64,000 nucleotides of DNA from Flavobacteriales bacterium UBA6693 (GCA_002454815.1 DKJL01000012.1:5252-69251); one strand, 5' to 3'; numbered from the stretch's first letter, positions 25,214 to 35,147 are shown. Numbers and translations are program-made. The notes: generated from the sequence alone by a model not told the origin.

Positions 25214-25320
25214 TCATTTAAAAAGCAGAGAGTAAAACTTTACAGCTTATCAAATAGTACAGCGTTTCAATTCGGCCGGAAAGAGAGAAGCAAAAAATGC
25301 TTGGCAAAAGTTTTTAAACA

Positions 25321-25345
25321 AAAAAAATGCTCCAAAATCGGAGCA
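25321..25345 (-). terminator. intrinsic terminator after the 25.4 kb barrel gene
   Basis: ATGCTCC pairs with GGAGCAT around a six-base loop, with seven T following on the minus strand. Confidence 0.8.
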
Positions 25346-25365
25346 TTGTAAGAGTCTGTTGGTAT

Positions 25366-25932
25366 TTACTGCTGATCTCTGAGCGCTGCTTTTGCCTTTG
25401 AACTGGGCAGGTAAATCTGGAAACCGATTCCTAAATAAAGATTTCCCTGGGCATTCGTATTGCCACCACCCACGAGGCCCTGATATTTCAGAAGTCCTTC
25501 CAAACCAACGCTCGGAGTGATGAAGTATGCGTAACCCGCACCAATGCCCAACTCTACCCCATTGGTAGAATCGCCTGCGCTGGAATTATTTCCGCCAAAA
25601 CCTGCACTACCTTCTGCGAAGAAAACACCGTTGTTCAGCAGATTATCAATTTCGTTGTTGGCAAAATAATATCGCGTGAAAGGCGCAATGCTCCAGTCAG
25701 TTTGGGTATCGCTGGTACCTTCGGGGCTGGCAACATTTAAACCGACCTGCGCTCCCAGTGCCCAGCGGTCCTGAACAAAGTAGGCCAGTTTTGGCGTCAG
25801 ATTCATGTTGAACCCGTTCGTAAATTTAACGTTCGCTACCTGCGCACCTACCATCCAGTTTCCCTGTTGCAACTGCGCGTTTGCCGTTACACCTAATACG
25901 AGTGCTGCTGCGCCTAATACTAATTTGTTCAT
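25366..25932 (-). CDS. outer membrane beta-barrel protein
   Basis: 188 aa. Signal peptide MNKLVLGAAALVLGVTANAQ, then repeated beta-strands with an acidic/Asn-rich loop (GFGGNNSSAGDSTNGVE) and a terminal strand LYLGIGFQIYLPSSKAKAALRDQQ. The hydrophilic tail after the last strand is unusual for a barrel. Third barrel gene in a row on this strand, but each has its own signals. Confidence 0.75.
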   Translation of the reverse strand: MNKLVLGAAALVLGVTANAQLQQGNWMVGAQVANVKFTNGFNMNLTPKLAYFVQDRWALGAQVGLNVASPEGTSDTQTDWSIAPFTRYYFANNEIDNLLNNGVFFAEGSAGFGGNNSSAGDSTNGVELGIGAGYAYFITPSVGLEGLLKYQGLVGGGNTNAQGNLYLGIGFQIYLPSSKAKAALRDQQ

Positions 25933-26321
25933 AATTTTAATTTTTAATGTTACTTTTTTAAATCCGGACCAGATCTTTAAAATCTTTCGAATAATCTGAT
26001 CCTCCTTTAAAGTGCAAAAACCAAGCCCACAAAATTTAGTTCACTGATATGGCAATGACAGATGGAGCAATTTTAAATACAAAATTTTTTGTAAAATGCT
26101 GCTATCATTACCTCTAACGACGCTCACAGTTTTATGAAAAATTAACATAAAATTCTTTGAAAAAATAATTCTGTTTAGGTAAATGTACATTTCATCTCCA
26201 TTAGGATTTCGTTTTAATAATCAAATAATCCCTATTTGAACGCACGGGTCACCAACAAAAAAGCAGGTGTAAACCCGCTAAAATTAAATTTTTAGAATAA
26301 CGAACTTATGTTCTGCAAAAA
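25933..26321. other. non-coding stretch between phoH and the beta-barrel gene
   Basis: AT-rich, with no coding frame and no exact -7 box on the minus strand. It presumably holds the promoter of the barrel gene, but I see no supported element. Confidence 0.4.
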
Positions 26322-26342
26322 AAAGCCCACGCAGCGGGCTTT
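26322..26342 (-). terminator. intrinsic terminator after phoH
   Basis: AAAGCCC pairs with GGGCTTT around seven bases, with an A-run on the plus strand that becomes T on the minus strand. Confidence 0.75.
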
Positions 26343-26360
26343 CAGTAAAATTGTCGAGTG

Positions 26361-27320
26361 TTATTCCGATCGCTGGCGTTCTTCCTCACGTCCATACGCA
26401 GCAATAATTTTCCGTACCACGGGGTGGCGTACCACGTCTTCTTCAGTGAGATACACAAAATCGATTTCGTCCACGCCATCCAGAATCCGCATCGATTCCT
26501 TCAAGCCGGATTTCTGCTTCATCGGCAGATCGACCTGACTGGGGTCGCCGGTGATGATAAATTTTGCATTCATGCCCATTCTGGTAAGAAACATTTTCAT
26601 CTGTGCATGCGTGGTATTCTGGGCCTCATCCAGGATTACGAACGCCTCGTCCAGCGTGCGGCCGCGCATGAAAGCAAGCGGTGCCACCTCAATGACTTTT
26701 TTCTCGATGTAACCTTCCAGTTTCTCGTGCGGAATCATATCGCGCAGGGCATCATATAAAGGTTGCAGGTACGGATCCAGTTTTTCTTTAAGATCACCGG
26801 GCAGAAAACCGAGACTTTCCCCCGCCTCCACCGCCGGGCGCGTAAGAATAATGCGTTTCACTTCCTTGTCCCTCAGTGCGCGAACGGCAAGTGCAACGCT
26901 GGTGTACGTTTTTCCTGTACCTGCGGGACCGATGGCGAAAACCATATCTTTTGTTTCGGAAGCTTTGGCAAGACGTTTCAGATTCGTGGTCTTTGCTTTG
27001 ATGATTTTTCCGTTCACGCCCTTGACGATAATATCCTGATCGAAAACAAGTTGCTTCTCGGCCTCATCTTTAAAATTGAGGATGCTCTCCATGTCTTTCA
27101 GCGTCATGGAATTGTGTCGGGAAATAAAATCAACGATATCATTCAGTTTACTGCTCAGCACATCGAGCGCCTCCTGATTGCCTCTGGCAAACACAAAATG
27201 ATCGCGGCCCGTTATTTTTAAAGTAGGAAATTTCGATTTAAGTAAATTAAAATATTGATTGTTAACGCCGTAAAACAATTTTGGATCGACGTCTGTTATT
27301 TCGTAATTAAGTTCAAACAT
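26361..27320 (-). CDS. phoH: PhoH family protein (PhoH/YbeZ-type ATPase)
   Basis: 319 aa. Residues 1-110 form the N-terminal KH-like region, then the P-loop FAIGPAGTGKTYTSVALAVR and Walker B FVILDEAQN typical of PhoH-like NTPases, plus the conserved ITGDPSQVDLP. Linked to RNA and rRNA maturation together with YbeY in other bacteria; the exact role here is unknown. Divergent from the SAM hydrolase gene across a 130-bp promoter region. Confidence 0.92.
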   Translation of the reverse strand: MFELNYEITDVDPKLFYGVNNQYFNLLKSKFPTLKITGRDHFVFARGNQEALDVLSSKLNDIVDFISRHNSMTLKDMESILNFKDEAEKQLVFDQDIIVKGVNGKIIKAKTTNLKRLAKASETKDMVFAIGPAGTGKTYTSVALAVRALRDKEVKRIILTRPAVEAGESLGFLPGDLKEKLDPYLQPLYDALRDMIPHEKLEGYIEKKVIEVAPLAFMRGRTLDEAFVILDEAQNTTHAQMKMFLTRMGMNAKFIITGDPSQVDLPMKQKSGLKESMRILDGVDEIDFVYLTEEDVVRHPVVRKIIAAYGREEERQRSE

Positions 27321-27422
27321 ACACTGAACGCTTTTTAGTTTTATAATAACCTAAAAGTATCAAATTATTTTTAATTATCCTCTTACTTTTCCACAATGCA
27401 CGGGGAAATATTTTTTTTAAAC

Positions 27423-27430
27423 TAAATTTG
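27423..27430 (+). promoter_or_regulatory. -7 box (TAAATTTG) for the SAM hydrolase gene
   Basis: Exact TAnnTTTG 21 bp before the ATG at 27451, in the divergent region shared with phoH. Confidence 0.55.
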
Positions 27431-27450
27431 TGCTCTTCAAAAAATAAGTG

Positions 27451-28281
27451 ATGTCGGTTATTACTCTTACTTCGGATTATGGTCTTGTGGACCACCGCGT
27501 AGCAGCGGTGAAGGGGAAGATACTGACGTTAAATGAAAACGTGAAAACCGTGGACGTCACCCACGAGATCCAGGCATACAACCTGTTGCAGACAGCCTAT
27601 ATCGTGCGCAATGCTTATCCTTATTTCCCAAAAGGCAGCGTGCACGTGATCTCGGTCGACAGCTTCCACACACCAGACCGGAAGTTTTTGCTTTACAAAG
27701 CCGACGGCCATTTTTTCATCGCGGCAGACAACGGTGTATTGAGCCTGATTTTCTATGATATAAAGCCGGAAGCGGTTTATGAAATCACCTTCAACAGCAG
27801 CTACGAAGACGAACTGCATTTTTCTTCCACGGACATTTTCGCGCCGGTAGCGGTCCATTTGCAGAAAGGAGGTCTGCCCGAAGTGATCGGCCGCAAGTTC
27901 GACAATCCCAAGCAGCTCTCGATGCCGAGATCCGTTTATAATGAAAGTGAGCAGATTCTGGTGGGTGAAATTATGTACATTGATAATTTCGGAAACGTTG
28001 TGTCCAATATCAACCGCAAATTTTTCGAGAAATGCAGTCTTGGTTATGCGCACTTTTTGGTTAAGTTTCGAAATCTGGCACTTTCGCGCGTGCATGACCG
28101 CTACACGGATATCGTCTACGACTGGAGCAAGGAACAGGAATATCATGGGAAGGCCGCTGCAGTGTTCAATGAGGCGGGCCTGCTGGAGCTTACAATATAT
28201 AAAGGCAATCGGGACAACGGCGCAAAAACCCTTTTCGGCTTGCAGGTAGGCGAAAAAATCTACGTGGAGTTTGAAAAATAA
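27451..28281 (+). CDS. SAM hydrolase / hydroxide adenosyltransferase (DUF62)
   Basis: 276 aa from ATG 27451; a GTG directly upstream extends it by one codon. The N-terminus has ITLTSDYGLVDHRVAAVKG with the Asp of the family active site, and IRN and GSVHVISVD follow. The C-terminal domain has YIDNFGNVVSNI. Related enzymes hydrolyse S-adenosylmethionine to adenosine and methionine, while fluorinases and chlorinases use halide. No halide-specific loop can be judged here, so hydrolase is the default. Confidence 0.88.
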   Translation: MSVITLTSDYGLVDHRVAAVKGKILTLNENVKTVDVTHEIQAYNLLQTAYIVRNAYPYFPKGSVHVISVDSFHTPDRKFLLYKADGHFFIAADNGVLSLIFYDIKPEAVYEITFNSSYEDELHFSSTDIFAPVAVHLQKGGLPEVIGRKFDNPKQLSMPRSVYNESEQILVGEIMYIDNFGNVVSNINRKFFEKCSLGYAHFLVKFRNLALSRVHDRYTDIVYDWSKEQEYHGKAAAVFNEAGLLELTIYKGNRDNGAKTLFGLQVGEKIYVEFEK

Positions 28282-28446
28282 GTACGGACGAACTGCTGCG
28301 TACAATAAGATCAGATAATTATCAGTAAAATTCTCCTGTTTTGCCAAATGTTGTTTTTCAAATCCGGTCCATTAAATCTTTAAAGCGGACACTGGCAGAA
28401 ACCGTTACGCGGATTAATATTATCTTTACCGCTCAATATACGTGCT

Positions 28447-29004
28447 ATGTTTTATACCATCGTTAAGGCGGTTCACATCATTTTCATGGTCAGCTACTTT
28501 GCGGGCATTTTTTATCTTGTGCGGCTATTTGTCTATTATAAGGATACCGATACATTTGATGAGAATAAAAAATCCGTATTGCGAGAGCAGTATGTTTTCA
28601 TGGCGTCAAGACTCTGGTCGATAATTACAGTGCCGGCAGGCCTCATCATGCTGCTGGCCGGTACGGTAATGATTTTCCTGAACACGGGATTGCTGAGCAC
28701 ACCATGGTTTCACCTGAAGCTTCTGTTTTTGGTCGGACTTGCTGCGTACCACTGGTGGTGTTGGCAAAAAGTACGTGCTCTGCGAAAAATAAACGGTGCC
28801 GATCTGGACACAGAAAACCTGAAACTCCGCCAAGCCAACGAAGTGGCTACTTTTATACTGTTTTTGGTTGTTTTCACAGTGATCTTAAAAACGGCCGTGA
28901 TCACTTTTTGGTGGCAGCTTCTGCTCGGTTTCTTCTGTTTGGTTGCGCTGATTATGCTTACCGTAAAACTGGTTAACAAGAACAAAAAATTAAAGAAAAA
29001 CTAA
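28447..29004 (+). CDS. hemJ: HemJ/CopD-like membrane protein (UPF0093)
   Basis: 185 aa with four membrane helices. His10 in VKAVHIIFMVSYFAGIFYL and the motif WFHLKLLFLVGLAAYHWWC with its Lys are the conserved features of HemJ protoporphyrinogen IX oxidase. Residues 45-60 carry the NKKSVLREQYVFMASRLW region also found in the family. The reaction would be the penultimate step of haem synthesis. No other haem gene is adjacent, so the assignment rests on family resemblance only. Confidence 0.75.
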   Translation: MFYTIVKAVHIIFMVSYFAGIFYLVRLFVYYKDTDTFDENKKSVLREQYVFMASRLWSIITVPAGLIMLLAGTVMIFLNTGLLSTPWFHLKLLFLVGLAAYHWWCWQKVRALRKINGADLDTENLKLRQANEVATFILFLVVFTVILKTAVITFWWQLLLGFFCLVALIMLTVKLVNKNKKLKKN

Positions 29005-29017
29005 TACAGTTATCGCT

Positions 29018-29746
29018 ATGCGTGCACTATTTTACAAAGAAGTCTGGTCCTATTTCGGCAGCTGGACGGCCTGGATGATTGCGGCAGCGTTCAGCCTGAT
29101 CACTGCACTTTTCCTTTTCTTTTTTGATAACGATTTTAATATTTTCGAAATCGGTACGGCTTCGCTGCAAAGTTATTTTGTACTCGTGCCCTGGCTCCTG
29201 CTTTTTATCGTGCCGGCGCTCACAATGCGGAGCTTCGCGGAAGAACAGCAGCAAGGCACATTAAGTTGGCTTTTTTCTCAGCCGGTTTCCGTTGGCGAAA
29301 TTGTTTTGGCCAAATTTTTCGCAGTTCTTTCGATTGGGCTCATTTGTCTTCTTCCTTCGCTGCTATATTTATTTACCGTTTCAACTTTAAGTTTATCAGA
29401 CAACCGGTTGGATGGCGGCGCTACATTCGGAAGCTATGTTGGCCTGTTACTTTTACTTGTTACTTTTGTTGCCGTCGGAATTTTTGCTTCAGTCGTAGCC
29501 AGAAATCAGGTTACCGCTTATCTTTTGGGAGTTTTGATTTCTTTTCTGATGTATTTTGGTTTAGAGCAGCTGGCGACTTATCAGTTGTTGGGAGGAGCGG
29601 ATTATGTATTGTCTAGTCTGGGTTTTTACAAACATTTTCTTGCTTTCACTCGTGGATTGATCGATACGCAGGACGTTTTCTATTTTGCAACCGTTACCGT
29701 TTTGGCACTTTTCGCAGCAAAAGTAATCACCACAAATAAAAAATAA
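29018..29746 (+). CDS. gldF: gliding motility ABC transporter permease GldF
   Basis: 242 aa with six membrane helices. N-terminus MRALFYKEVWSYFGSWTAWM, then TMRSFAEEQQQGTLSWLFSQPVSVGEIVLAKF, which is the ABC-2/GldF signature. It works with GldG and the ATPase GldA in gliding and related type IX secretion biology. GldA is not adjacent. The gldG frame begins on the base after its stop. Confidence 0.9.
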   Translation: MRALFYKEVWSYFGSWTAWMIAAAFSLITALFLFFFDNDFNIFEIGTASLQSYFVLVPWLLLFIVPALTMRSFAEEQQQGTLSWLFSQPVSVGEIVLAKFFAVLSIGLICLLPSLLYLFTVSTLSLSDNRLDGGATFGSYVGLLLLLVTFVAVGIFASVVARNQVTAYLLGVLISFLMYFGLEQLATYQLLGGADYVLSSLGFYKHFLAFTRGLIDTQDVFYFATVTVLALFAAKVITTNKK

Positions 29747-29764
29747 TTGACAGTGTTAAAACCG

Positions 29765-31426
29765 ATGAAGAAAACAACAATTATTTATGTTATCACAGCG
29801 GCAGTTCTGCTGGCAGGAGCTTTCGGAATTTTTGGTGCCCGCTTCGATTTGACTGCAGAAAAACGTTATACACTTGCCTCGCCCACAGTGCAGATACTGA
29901 AATCGATTGAAAAACCGGTAAAAATCGACGTTTATCTGGAAGGCGACTTCCCTGCGAGTTTCCGTCAGGTTCAGAACGAAACGAAATTTTTGCTGGAGCA
30001 GTTCAGAAAAATAAATCCCAACATCCAATACCGGTTTATCGATCCTATCGCTACCAAAATGTCGAAAGATACTTTGATGGCAATGGGAATGCAGCCCTCC
30101 GTGCTGCCTGATATGAAAGACGGCAAAATCTCGGAAATAATTCTGTTCCCTTACGCGTCGGTCCGGCATCAAAATCAGGGCACGACGGTTCCTCTAATTG
30201 TTTCCCAAACCGGAATCGACGCCGATACACAACTGGCGCGCTCCATTGAAGCGCTGGAATATAATTTTATTGCCGCGCTGAAAACACTTACCCAGCAACG
30301 GAAAAAAAACATTGGTATTTTAATTAATCAGGATGAGCTTCGACCTGATGAATTTGCGGGTTTCATGGACATGGCACTCGAAAATTATAACGCCGGGCCG
30401 ATTATTCCGGAAAATCAAACTGAGCTAACGTACAGCGACATAGCCCGACTTTCACAGATGGATGCGCTCGTCATTGCCAAACCCAGAAAAGCTTTTACAG
30501 AGAATGAAAAAGTTCTGCTGGATCAATACATTATGAATGGCGGAAAAACGATGTGGATGATCGACGCGGTAAACGCAGAGATGGACTCACTTTTCCGAAG
30601 TACGAAGATTATGGCCTACCCGATCGATCTTAATCTCACCGACTTTTTTTTCAATTACGGTTTGCGCCTCAATTCAGGATTGGTAAAGGACGTTAAACGC
30701 TCGGCAATGATCAGGTTGGTTTCAGGTGAAGTGGCGGGAAATCCGCAGTACAGCAGTTTTATGTGGCCTTATTTTCCTCTGGGAATCGCCGAAAATACCA
30801 ATACGGTTACCAAAAATATTAATCCGGTTAAATTTGAGTTCCCGACGTCAATCGACACATTATCGCGCCCCGGCTTGAAAACGCAGGTTTTATTTCAGTC
30901 GAGTGAGCAAACTACGGTTAAGCAAGTTCCCAATTATGTGGCGCTTTCCGAAATTATACAGGCAGATTCTCTCGGCCAATCTGAAAAACCTTCAACTCCG
31001 AAAATTTTTGCCGTAAGCGTTGAAGGTAAATTCCGGTCGGCTTATGCGACGCGCAGCGAAAGTAAAATTTACCCAAAGTTTAAGGCAGAAAGTCCGGAGA
31101 ATAAAATGATTGTTATTGCGGACGGCGATATCGCGCGCAACCAAATATACAAAGGCAACGCGCTTCCGCTGGGAGAAGATCTGCTGACGAAGCAGACTTA
31201 CGGCAACGAGCAGTTTTTGCGCAACGCGCTGGACTATCTGCTGGATGATGCCAACTTAATGGAACTGCGCAACCGTAACATCACAGCGCGGCTGTTGGAC
31301 CGTACGCGTATTGACGAGGAAAAAAACTTCTGGCAGTATATCAATTTACTGTGTCCGCTGATCTTTTTCACCGGTGCAGGCTTTTTATTTTCAACCTGGC
31401 GGCGGCGTCGGTTCGGAAAAAAATAA
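29765..31426 (+). CDS. gldG: gliding motility protein GldG (ABC substrate-binding type)
   Basis: 553 aa from ATG 29765; the frame opens at TTG 29747 and GTG 29753 with less natural N-termini. One N-terminal membrane helix, a large periplasmic domain (GARFDLTAEKRYTLASPTVQILKSIEKPVKIDVYLEGDFP) and a C-terminal helix NLLCPLIFFTGAGFLF before a basic tail WRRRRFGKK. This is the Bacteroidetes GldG layout. It is coupled to gldF. Confidence 0.9.
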   Translation: MKKTTIIYVITAAVLLAGAFGIFGARFDLTAEKRYTLASPTVQILKSIEKPVKIDVYLEGDFPASFRQVQNETKFLLEQFRKINPNIQYRFIDPIATKMSKDTLMAMGMQPSVLPDMKDGKISEIILFPYASVRHQNQGTTVPLIVSQTGIDADTQLARSIEALEYNFIAALKTLTQQRKKNIGILINQDELRPDEFAGFMDMALENYNAGPIIPENQTELTYSDIARLSQMDALVIAKPRKAFTENEKVLLDQYIMNGGKTMWMIDAVNAEMDSLFRSTKIMAYPIDLNLTDFFFNYGLRLNSGLVKDVKRSAMIRLVSGEVAGNPQYSSFMWPYFPLGIAENTNTVTKNINPVKFEFPTSIDTLSRPGLKTQVLFQSSEQTTVKQVPNYVALSEIIQADSLGQSEKPSTPKIFAVSVEGKFRSAYATRSESKIYPKFKAESPENKMIVIADGDIARNQIYKGNALPLGEDLLTKQTYGNEQFLRNALDYLLDDANLMELRNRNITARLLDRTRIDEEKNFWQYINLLCPLIFFTGAGFLFSTWRRRRFGKK

Positions 31427-31430
31427 AAGA

Positions 31431-31859
31431 TCAGACGTCTTTAACAAAATCTTCAAAGTCAAGATATACCTCTTCGAAAGCGGACATTTTTTCAACGAAA
31501 AATTGAAAGATGGAGGACCAAGTATTTTTATTTAAAATAGAAACGTCCGGCAGCGAAACCCAGAAACGTGAGATGATTTTACCGTTCTCCAGCTGGTAAT
31601 GTTCGTCTTTGTTAATGGTTCCTAACTTTTCTTCCAATACCGCTTCCAGCGACCACAGTTTTTCGTAGTAGGCGTTGCGGAACAGCTCGTCCTTCATTTC
31701 GATGTCGATGGAAACCTCGGCTTTTTTGTTGTCGGCATAAAATTTAAATGAAAGATCCTTGATCTGTGTGTCGTATAAAATCCATTTACGCGGAAAACTT
31801 TTGCCGAAAGCGATCCAAAATTCCTTTCGCACCTGCTGCGCCTCCTGTTTACTGAACAT
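31431..31859 (-). CDS. DUF4268 protein
   Basis: 142 aa without signal peptide or membrane helix. The pattern MFSKQEAQQVRKEFWIAFGKSFPRKWILYDT fits DUF4268, a family with a restriction-endonuclease-like fold in some members. No catalytic motif could be defended here. It converges on gldG with 4 bp between stops. Confidence 0.75.
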   Translation of the reverse strand: MFSKQEAQQVRKEFWIAFGKSFPRKWILYDTQIKDLSFKFYADNKKAEVSIDIEMKDELFRNAYYEKLWSLEAVLEEKLGTINKDEHYQLENGKIISRFWVSLPDVSILNKNTWSSIFQFFVEKMSAFEEVYLDFEDFVKDV

Positions 31860-31902
31860 ATTGATTAAATTTAAAGATAATAAACGTAAAGTTTTAATTA
31901 AA

Positions 31903-31926
31903 AAAACCTTCAGTCCTGAAGGTTTT
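31903..31926. terminator. bidirectional terminator between kbl and DUF4268
   Basis: AAAACCTTCAG pairs with CTGAAGGTTTT across two bases. On the minus strand it ends the kbl transcript. Confidence 0.8.
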
Positions 31927-31948
31927 AATGAAAATATTTTGTCGTAAA

Positions 31949-33142
31949 TTAAATTACTTCCAACTCGCGTCCCACTTTTGCAAAAGCTGCAATGGCTTTA
32001 TCCAAATGTTCGCGCGTATGTGCTGCAGAAAGCTGCACTCGGATTCGTGCTTTACCGCGTGGCACAACCGGGAAAAAGAACCCAATTACATAAATGCCTT
32101 CTTCCATCAGTTTCTCGGCCATTTTTTGCGCTAGTGGCGCATCATACAGCATCACCGGCACAATAGCCGCATCGCCATCGGGAATATCAAATCCTTTTGC
32201 TTTCATCTCGGTACGGAAATATTCTGCATTTTCCATCACCCGGTCACGAAGTGTAGTGTCATTACTGATCATATCCAGCACTTTCGTGGCGGCGCCGACA
32301 ATCCCCGGAGCCAATGAATTGGAGAAAAGATAAGGACGCGACCGCTGACGAAGCATGTCGATAATTTCTTTTTTTCCGGAAGTAAAACCACCTAAAGCGC
32401 CGCCCAGTGCTTTTCCTAAAGTCGAGGTGATGATGTCCACGCGGCCCATAACATCCTGAGCTTCGTGCGTGCCCCGGCCCGTTTTTCCTATAAAACCTGT
32501 GGCATGAGAATCGTCGACCATTACCAGGCAGTTGTATTTCTCGGCCAAATCGCACAGCCCTTTCAGATCAGCCACGATGCCGTCCATGGAGAAAACTCCG
32601 TCTGTAACGATGATTCTGAAACGGTGATTTTTTTCGGAAGCCGCAATTAGCTGCGCCTCTAAATCCTGCATGTCATTATTCTTGTATCGGTAGCGCGCTG
32701 CCTTGCAAAGCCGCACTCCGTCAATAATAGAAGCGTGGTTGAGCTCATCAGAGATGATGGCATCTTCTTCCGTAAAAAGCGGTTCGAACAAACCGCCGTT
32801 CGCGTCGAAACAGGCGGCGTAGAGTATGGTGTCTTCCAAGCCTACAAATTCCGAAATCTTCTGCTCCAGTTCCTTATGAATATCCTGGGTACCACAAATA
32901 AAACGAACGGAAGAAAGACCGTAACCGCGTTTATCGACCATCTGCTGCGATGCTTTCATCACCTCAGCGTTATTGGAAAGGCCAAGGTAGTTGTTAGCGC
33001 AAAAATTCAACAGCGTTTTTCCGTTTGCTTCGATTACCGCCGATTGCTGGGAGGTGATAATACGTTCCGTCTTATAAAGACCGTCATCTTTAATGTCCTG
33101 CAGCTGTTGCTGTAGCGTTTCCAGATAGTTTGTGGAGATCAT
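31949..33142 (-). CDS. kbl: glycine C-acetyltransferase (2-amino-3-ketobutyrate CoA ligase)
   Basis: 397 aa, full length. The PLP-dependent alpha-oxoamine synthase fold shows HASIIDG, DDSHATGF, and STLGKALGG with the Schiff-base Lys. It joins glycine and acetyl-CoA or acts in threonine breakdown with Tdh. tdh is not adjacent. The start MISTNYLETLQQQLQDIKDDGLYK matches the family. Confidence 0.95.
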   Translation of the reverse strand: MISTNYLETLQQQLQDIKDDGLYKTERIITSQQSAVIEANGKTLLNFCANNYLGLSNNAEVMKASQQMVDKRGYGLSSVRFICGTQDIHKELEQKISEFVGLEDTILYAACFDANGGLFEPLFTEEDAIISDELNHASIIDGVRLCKAARYRYKNNDMQDLEAQLIAASEKNHRFRIIVTDGVFSMDGIVADLKGLCDLAEKYNCLVMVDDSHATGFIGKTGRGTHEAQDVMGRVDIITSTLGKALGGALGGFTSGKKEIIDMLRQRSRPYLFSNSLAPGIVGAATKVLDMISNDTTLRDRVMENAEYFRTEMKAKGFDIPDGDAAIVPVMLYDAPLAQKMAEKLMEEGIYVIGFFFPVVPRGKARIRVQLSAAHTREHLDKAIAAFAKVGRELEVI

Positions 33143-33224
33143 AATGTATTTTTTAATCAGGCTAATTTACGAAAAAAGCGTGTAAGGTTTTTATAGACAG
33201 AAGCGCTGCCCGTTTCGATTCATT

Positions 33225-35147
33225 TTATTTTTTAATGAATTTTACATGCTCACCTGCAATTCTTAAAAGATAAACGCCGGGCGTTAATCGGCTCAATTCA
33301 ATGGCAACCTGAGGTGAGGCGGTTCCGCTGCCCACTTTTTTGCCATCAATGCTGTAAAGTTCATAAGGTTCAGCCTGTCGCAAACCCGAGACAAATAATT
33401 GATTTCCTGCCGGATTTGGGTAAACCGATAGCGGTGCCTGTGGAATTTCGGAAATGTTAAGAATAGAAGGATCTCTTGCTACTGTTGAATTACGCGTAAC
33501 TATTTGATTTTCATAATTAAACTGAACTGACGCAACTGTAAAAGGTGCCGAAACTGCAAATTTCTGGTTGTTTGTCGTGTTATCCAGGCGCGCATAGAGA
33601 ACTTCACCGCCGGTGCCGGTAATTTTTATTGGTAGTGGCATTTCAAAAAAATTGACCGATGCGTGGCTTTGCGTTTGTGAAACCTCAAAACGCACCATTG
33701 CGTCCGCAGTCTGGTTCCACCGTATCGAATAAGTTGGAAAACCCTGTCCGTAAATCCAGTCGTTAAAAAATTCTGTGAAATCTACGCCCGTACTTTGCAG
33801 TAGAGAATTGCGAAGATCCGCTGTGACCGCATAGCCGTACGCGAGGTCAGGTTCATTTAAATATGACTTTAAGGCGCTATAAAAAACCTCTTCCCCAAGA
33901 ATCCATTTCATCATCCGTACCACGTAGCCACCTTTGGCATAGGTAAGCCGCGAATCGAATACCACATTGGTATTGTTTAGATTCGCATCAGAAACGTAGA
34001 CGCTGCCACCCGCAGAGCTGGTGATAAAATTCATCTGGGACGACAGATAGTTTTGAAACTGCGCCGCACTCAGCAGAAGTTTTTCGTTCACGAGATGTTC
34101 GCCGAAGTTGGCAAAGCCTTCGTTGAGCCAAATGTCATTCCAGGCTCCGCACGTCACTTTGTCACCGAACCATTGATGCGCCAGCTCATGTGCGATGAGC
34201 GTTTTACCAAAACTTCCCATGGACGACATCGTGGCATGCTCCATACCACCTCCCCAGCCAAACTGCATGTGTCCATATTTTTCATCGCGGTAAGGATAAA
34301 GACCGAATTGTTTTTCAAAGAGTTCCATGGCATCTTTGGTCCACGTAATATTTTCCATAGCACCAGCATTATAAGCCGTGGAGGGATACAGATAGTTGAC
34401 GAACGGAAAAGGCGGACTGCCCATCGTATCGTTGATCTTCGTATAATTTGTTATTCCCAACGCAATCAGGTAAGCGGGAATAGGATAAGAAGTGCGCCAG
34501 AATGTTCGTTTATAATTTCCGGTTACCGTAGTTTCCGAGATGAGCAACCCGTTGGAGGCCACGCTGTACTGCAAAGGCGCAGTCACAATAATATCCACCT
34601 TCTCAATTTTGTCGTTCATGCTCTGTTTGGTCGGGAACCATTCCTGCGCGCCGTAAGGTTCGGAAAGTGTATACAGAACCGGTGTTCCCCCCTGCGTGCT
34701 CGTGGTGAACGCATCGCCGGCACTGCCTACGGTGGAGGGTACGCCGCGGTATCTGATGCTGAGGGAGTCGCTAACTCCGGCTATCAATGTTTGTGGCAAA
34801 TCAATTTTTAATTCTTTTGTCGGCAATTGCTGGAACTGTAACGGCGCACCCCGGTACAGAACTTCAGTTACAGTCAACACATTCGATAAATCAAAGTAAA
34901 TAGAAGAAATATTTTGATTTGGCTTGAAGTAGGAAGTTACCACCCCGCCTACATGTCTTACAGCAGGATCGAGGTACAGATCCAGTCTCTGATACGTCAG
35001 ATCATAGTTTAGTGTATTGGGATTGACGTTAAAACTCAGCATCTTCGCGTAACGCTCGCTTTCTGTTTGCTTGAGGGTACTGTGATCCGCCTGCGCCCAA
35101 GCCCGACTCACTAAGAGTGCAAAAAGTAAAAAATAAAATTTGTTCAT
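33225..35147 (-). CDS. secreted M1 family metallopeptidase with type IX secretion sorting domain
   Basis: 640 aa. Signal peptide MNKFYFLLFALLVSRAWAQ, then an aminopeptidase-N-like fold with GAMEN (substrate binding) and HELAHQWFGD (zinc HExxH), plus NEGFANF carrying the third zinc ligand. The last 75 residues are a T9SS sorting domain: SVYPNPAGNQLFVSG, then LTPGVYLLRI. It is exported through the type IX system. Confidence 0.93.
   Translation of the reverse strand: MNKFYFLLFALLVSRAWAQADHSTLKQTESERYAKMLSFNVNPNTLNYDLTYQRLDLYLDPAVRHVGGVVTSYFKPNQNISSIYFDLSNVLTVTEVLYRGAPLQFQQLPTKELKIDLPQTLIAGVSDSLSIRYRGVPSTVGSAGDAFTTSTQGGTPVLYTLSEPYGAQEWFPTKQSMNDKIEKVDIIVTAPLQYSVASNGLLISETTVTGNYKRTFWRTSYPIPAYLIALGITNYTKINDTMGSPPFPFVNYLYPSTAYNAGAMENITWTKDAMELFEKQFGLYPYRDEKYGHMQFGWGGGMEHATMSSMGSFGKTLIAHELAHQWFGDKVTCGAWNDIWLNEGFANFGEHLVNEKLLLSAAQFQNYLSSQMNFITSSAGGSVYVSDANLNNTNVVFDSRLTYAKGGYVVRMMKWILGEEVFYSALKSYLNEPDLAYGYAVTADLRNSLLQSTGVDFTEFFNDWIYGQGFPTYSIRWNQTADAMVRFEVSQTQSHASVNFFEMPLPIKITGTGGEVLYARLDNTTNNQKFAVSAPFTVASVQFNYENQIVTRNSTVARDPSILNISEIPQAPLSVYPNPAGNQLFVSGLRQAEPYELYSIDGKKVGSGTASPQVAIELSRLTPGVYLLRIAGEHVKFIKK

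Noticed and set aside
27423..27447. GTG at 27448 as start of the SAM hydrolase
   Set aside because: ATG follows at once at 27451 and gives the normal family N-terminus.
28282..28446. GTACG...CGTAC as a terminator after the SAM hydrolase
   Set aside because: The stem is only five bases and no T-run follows.
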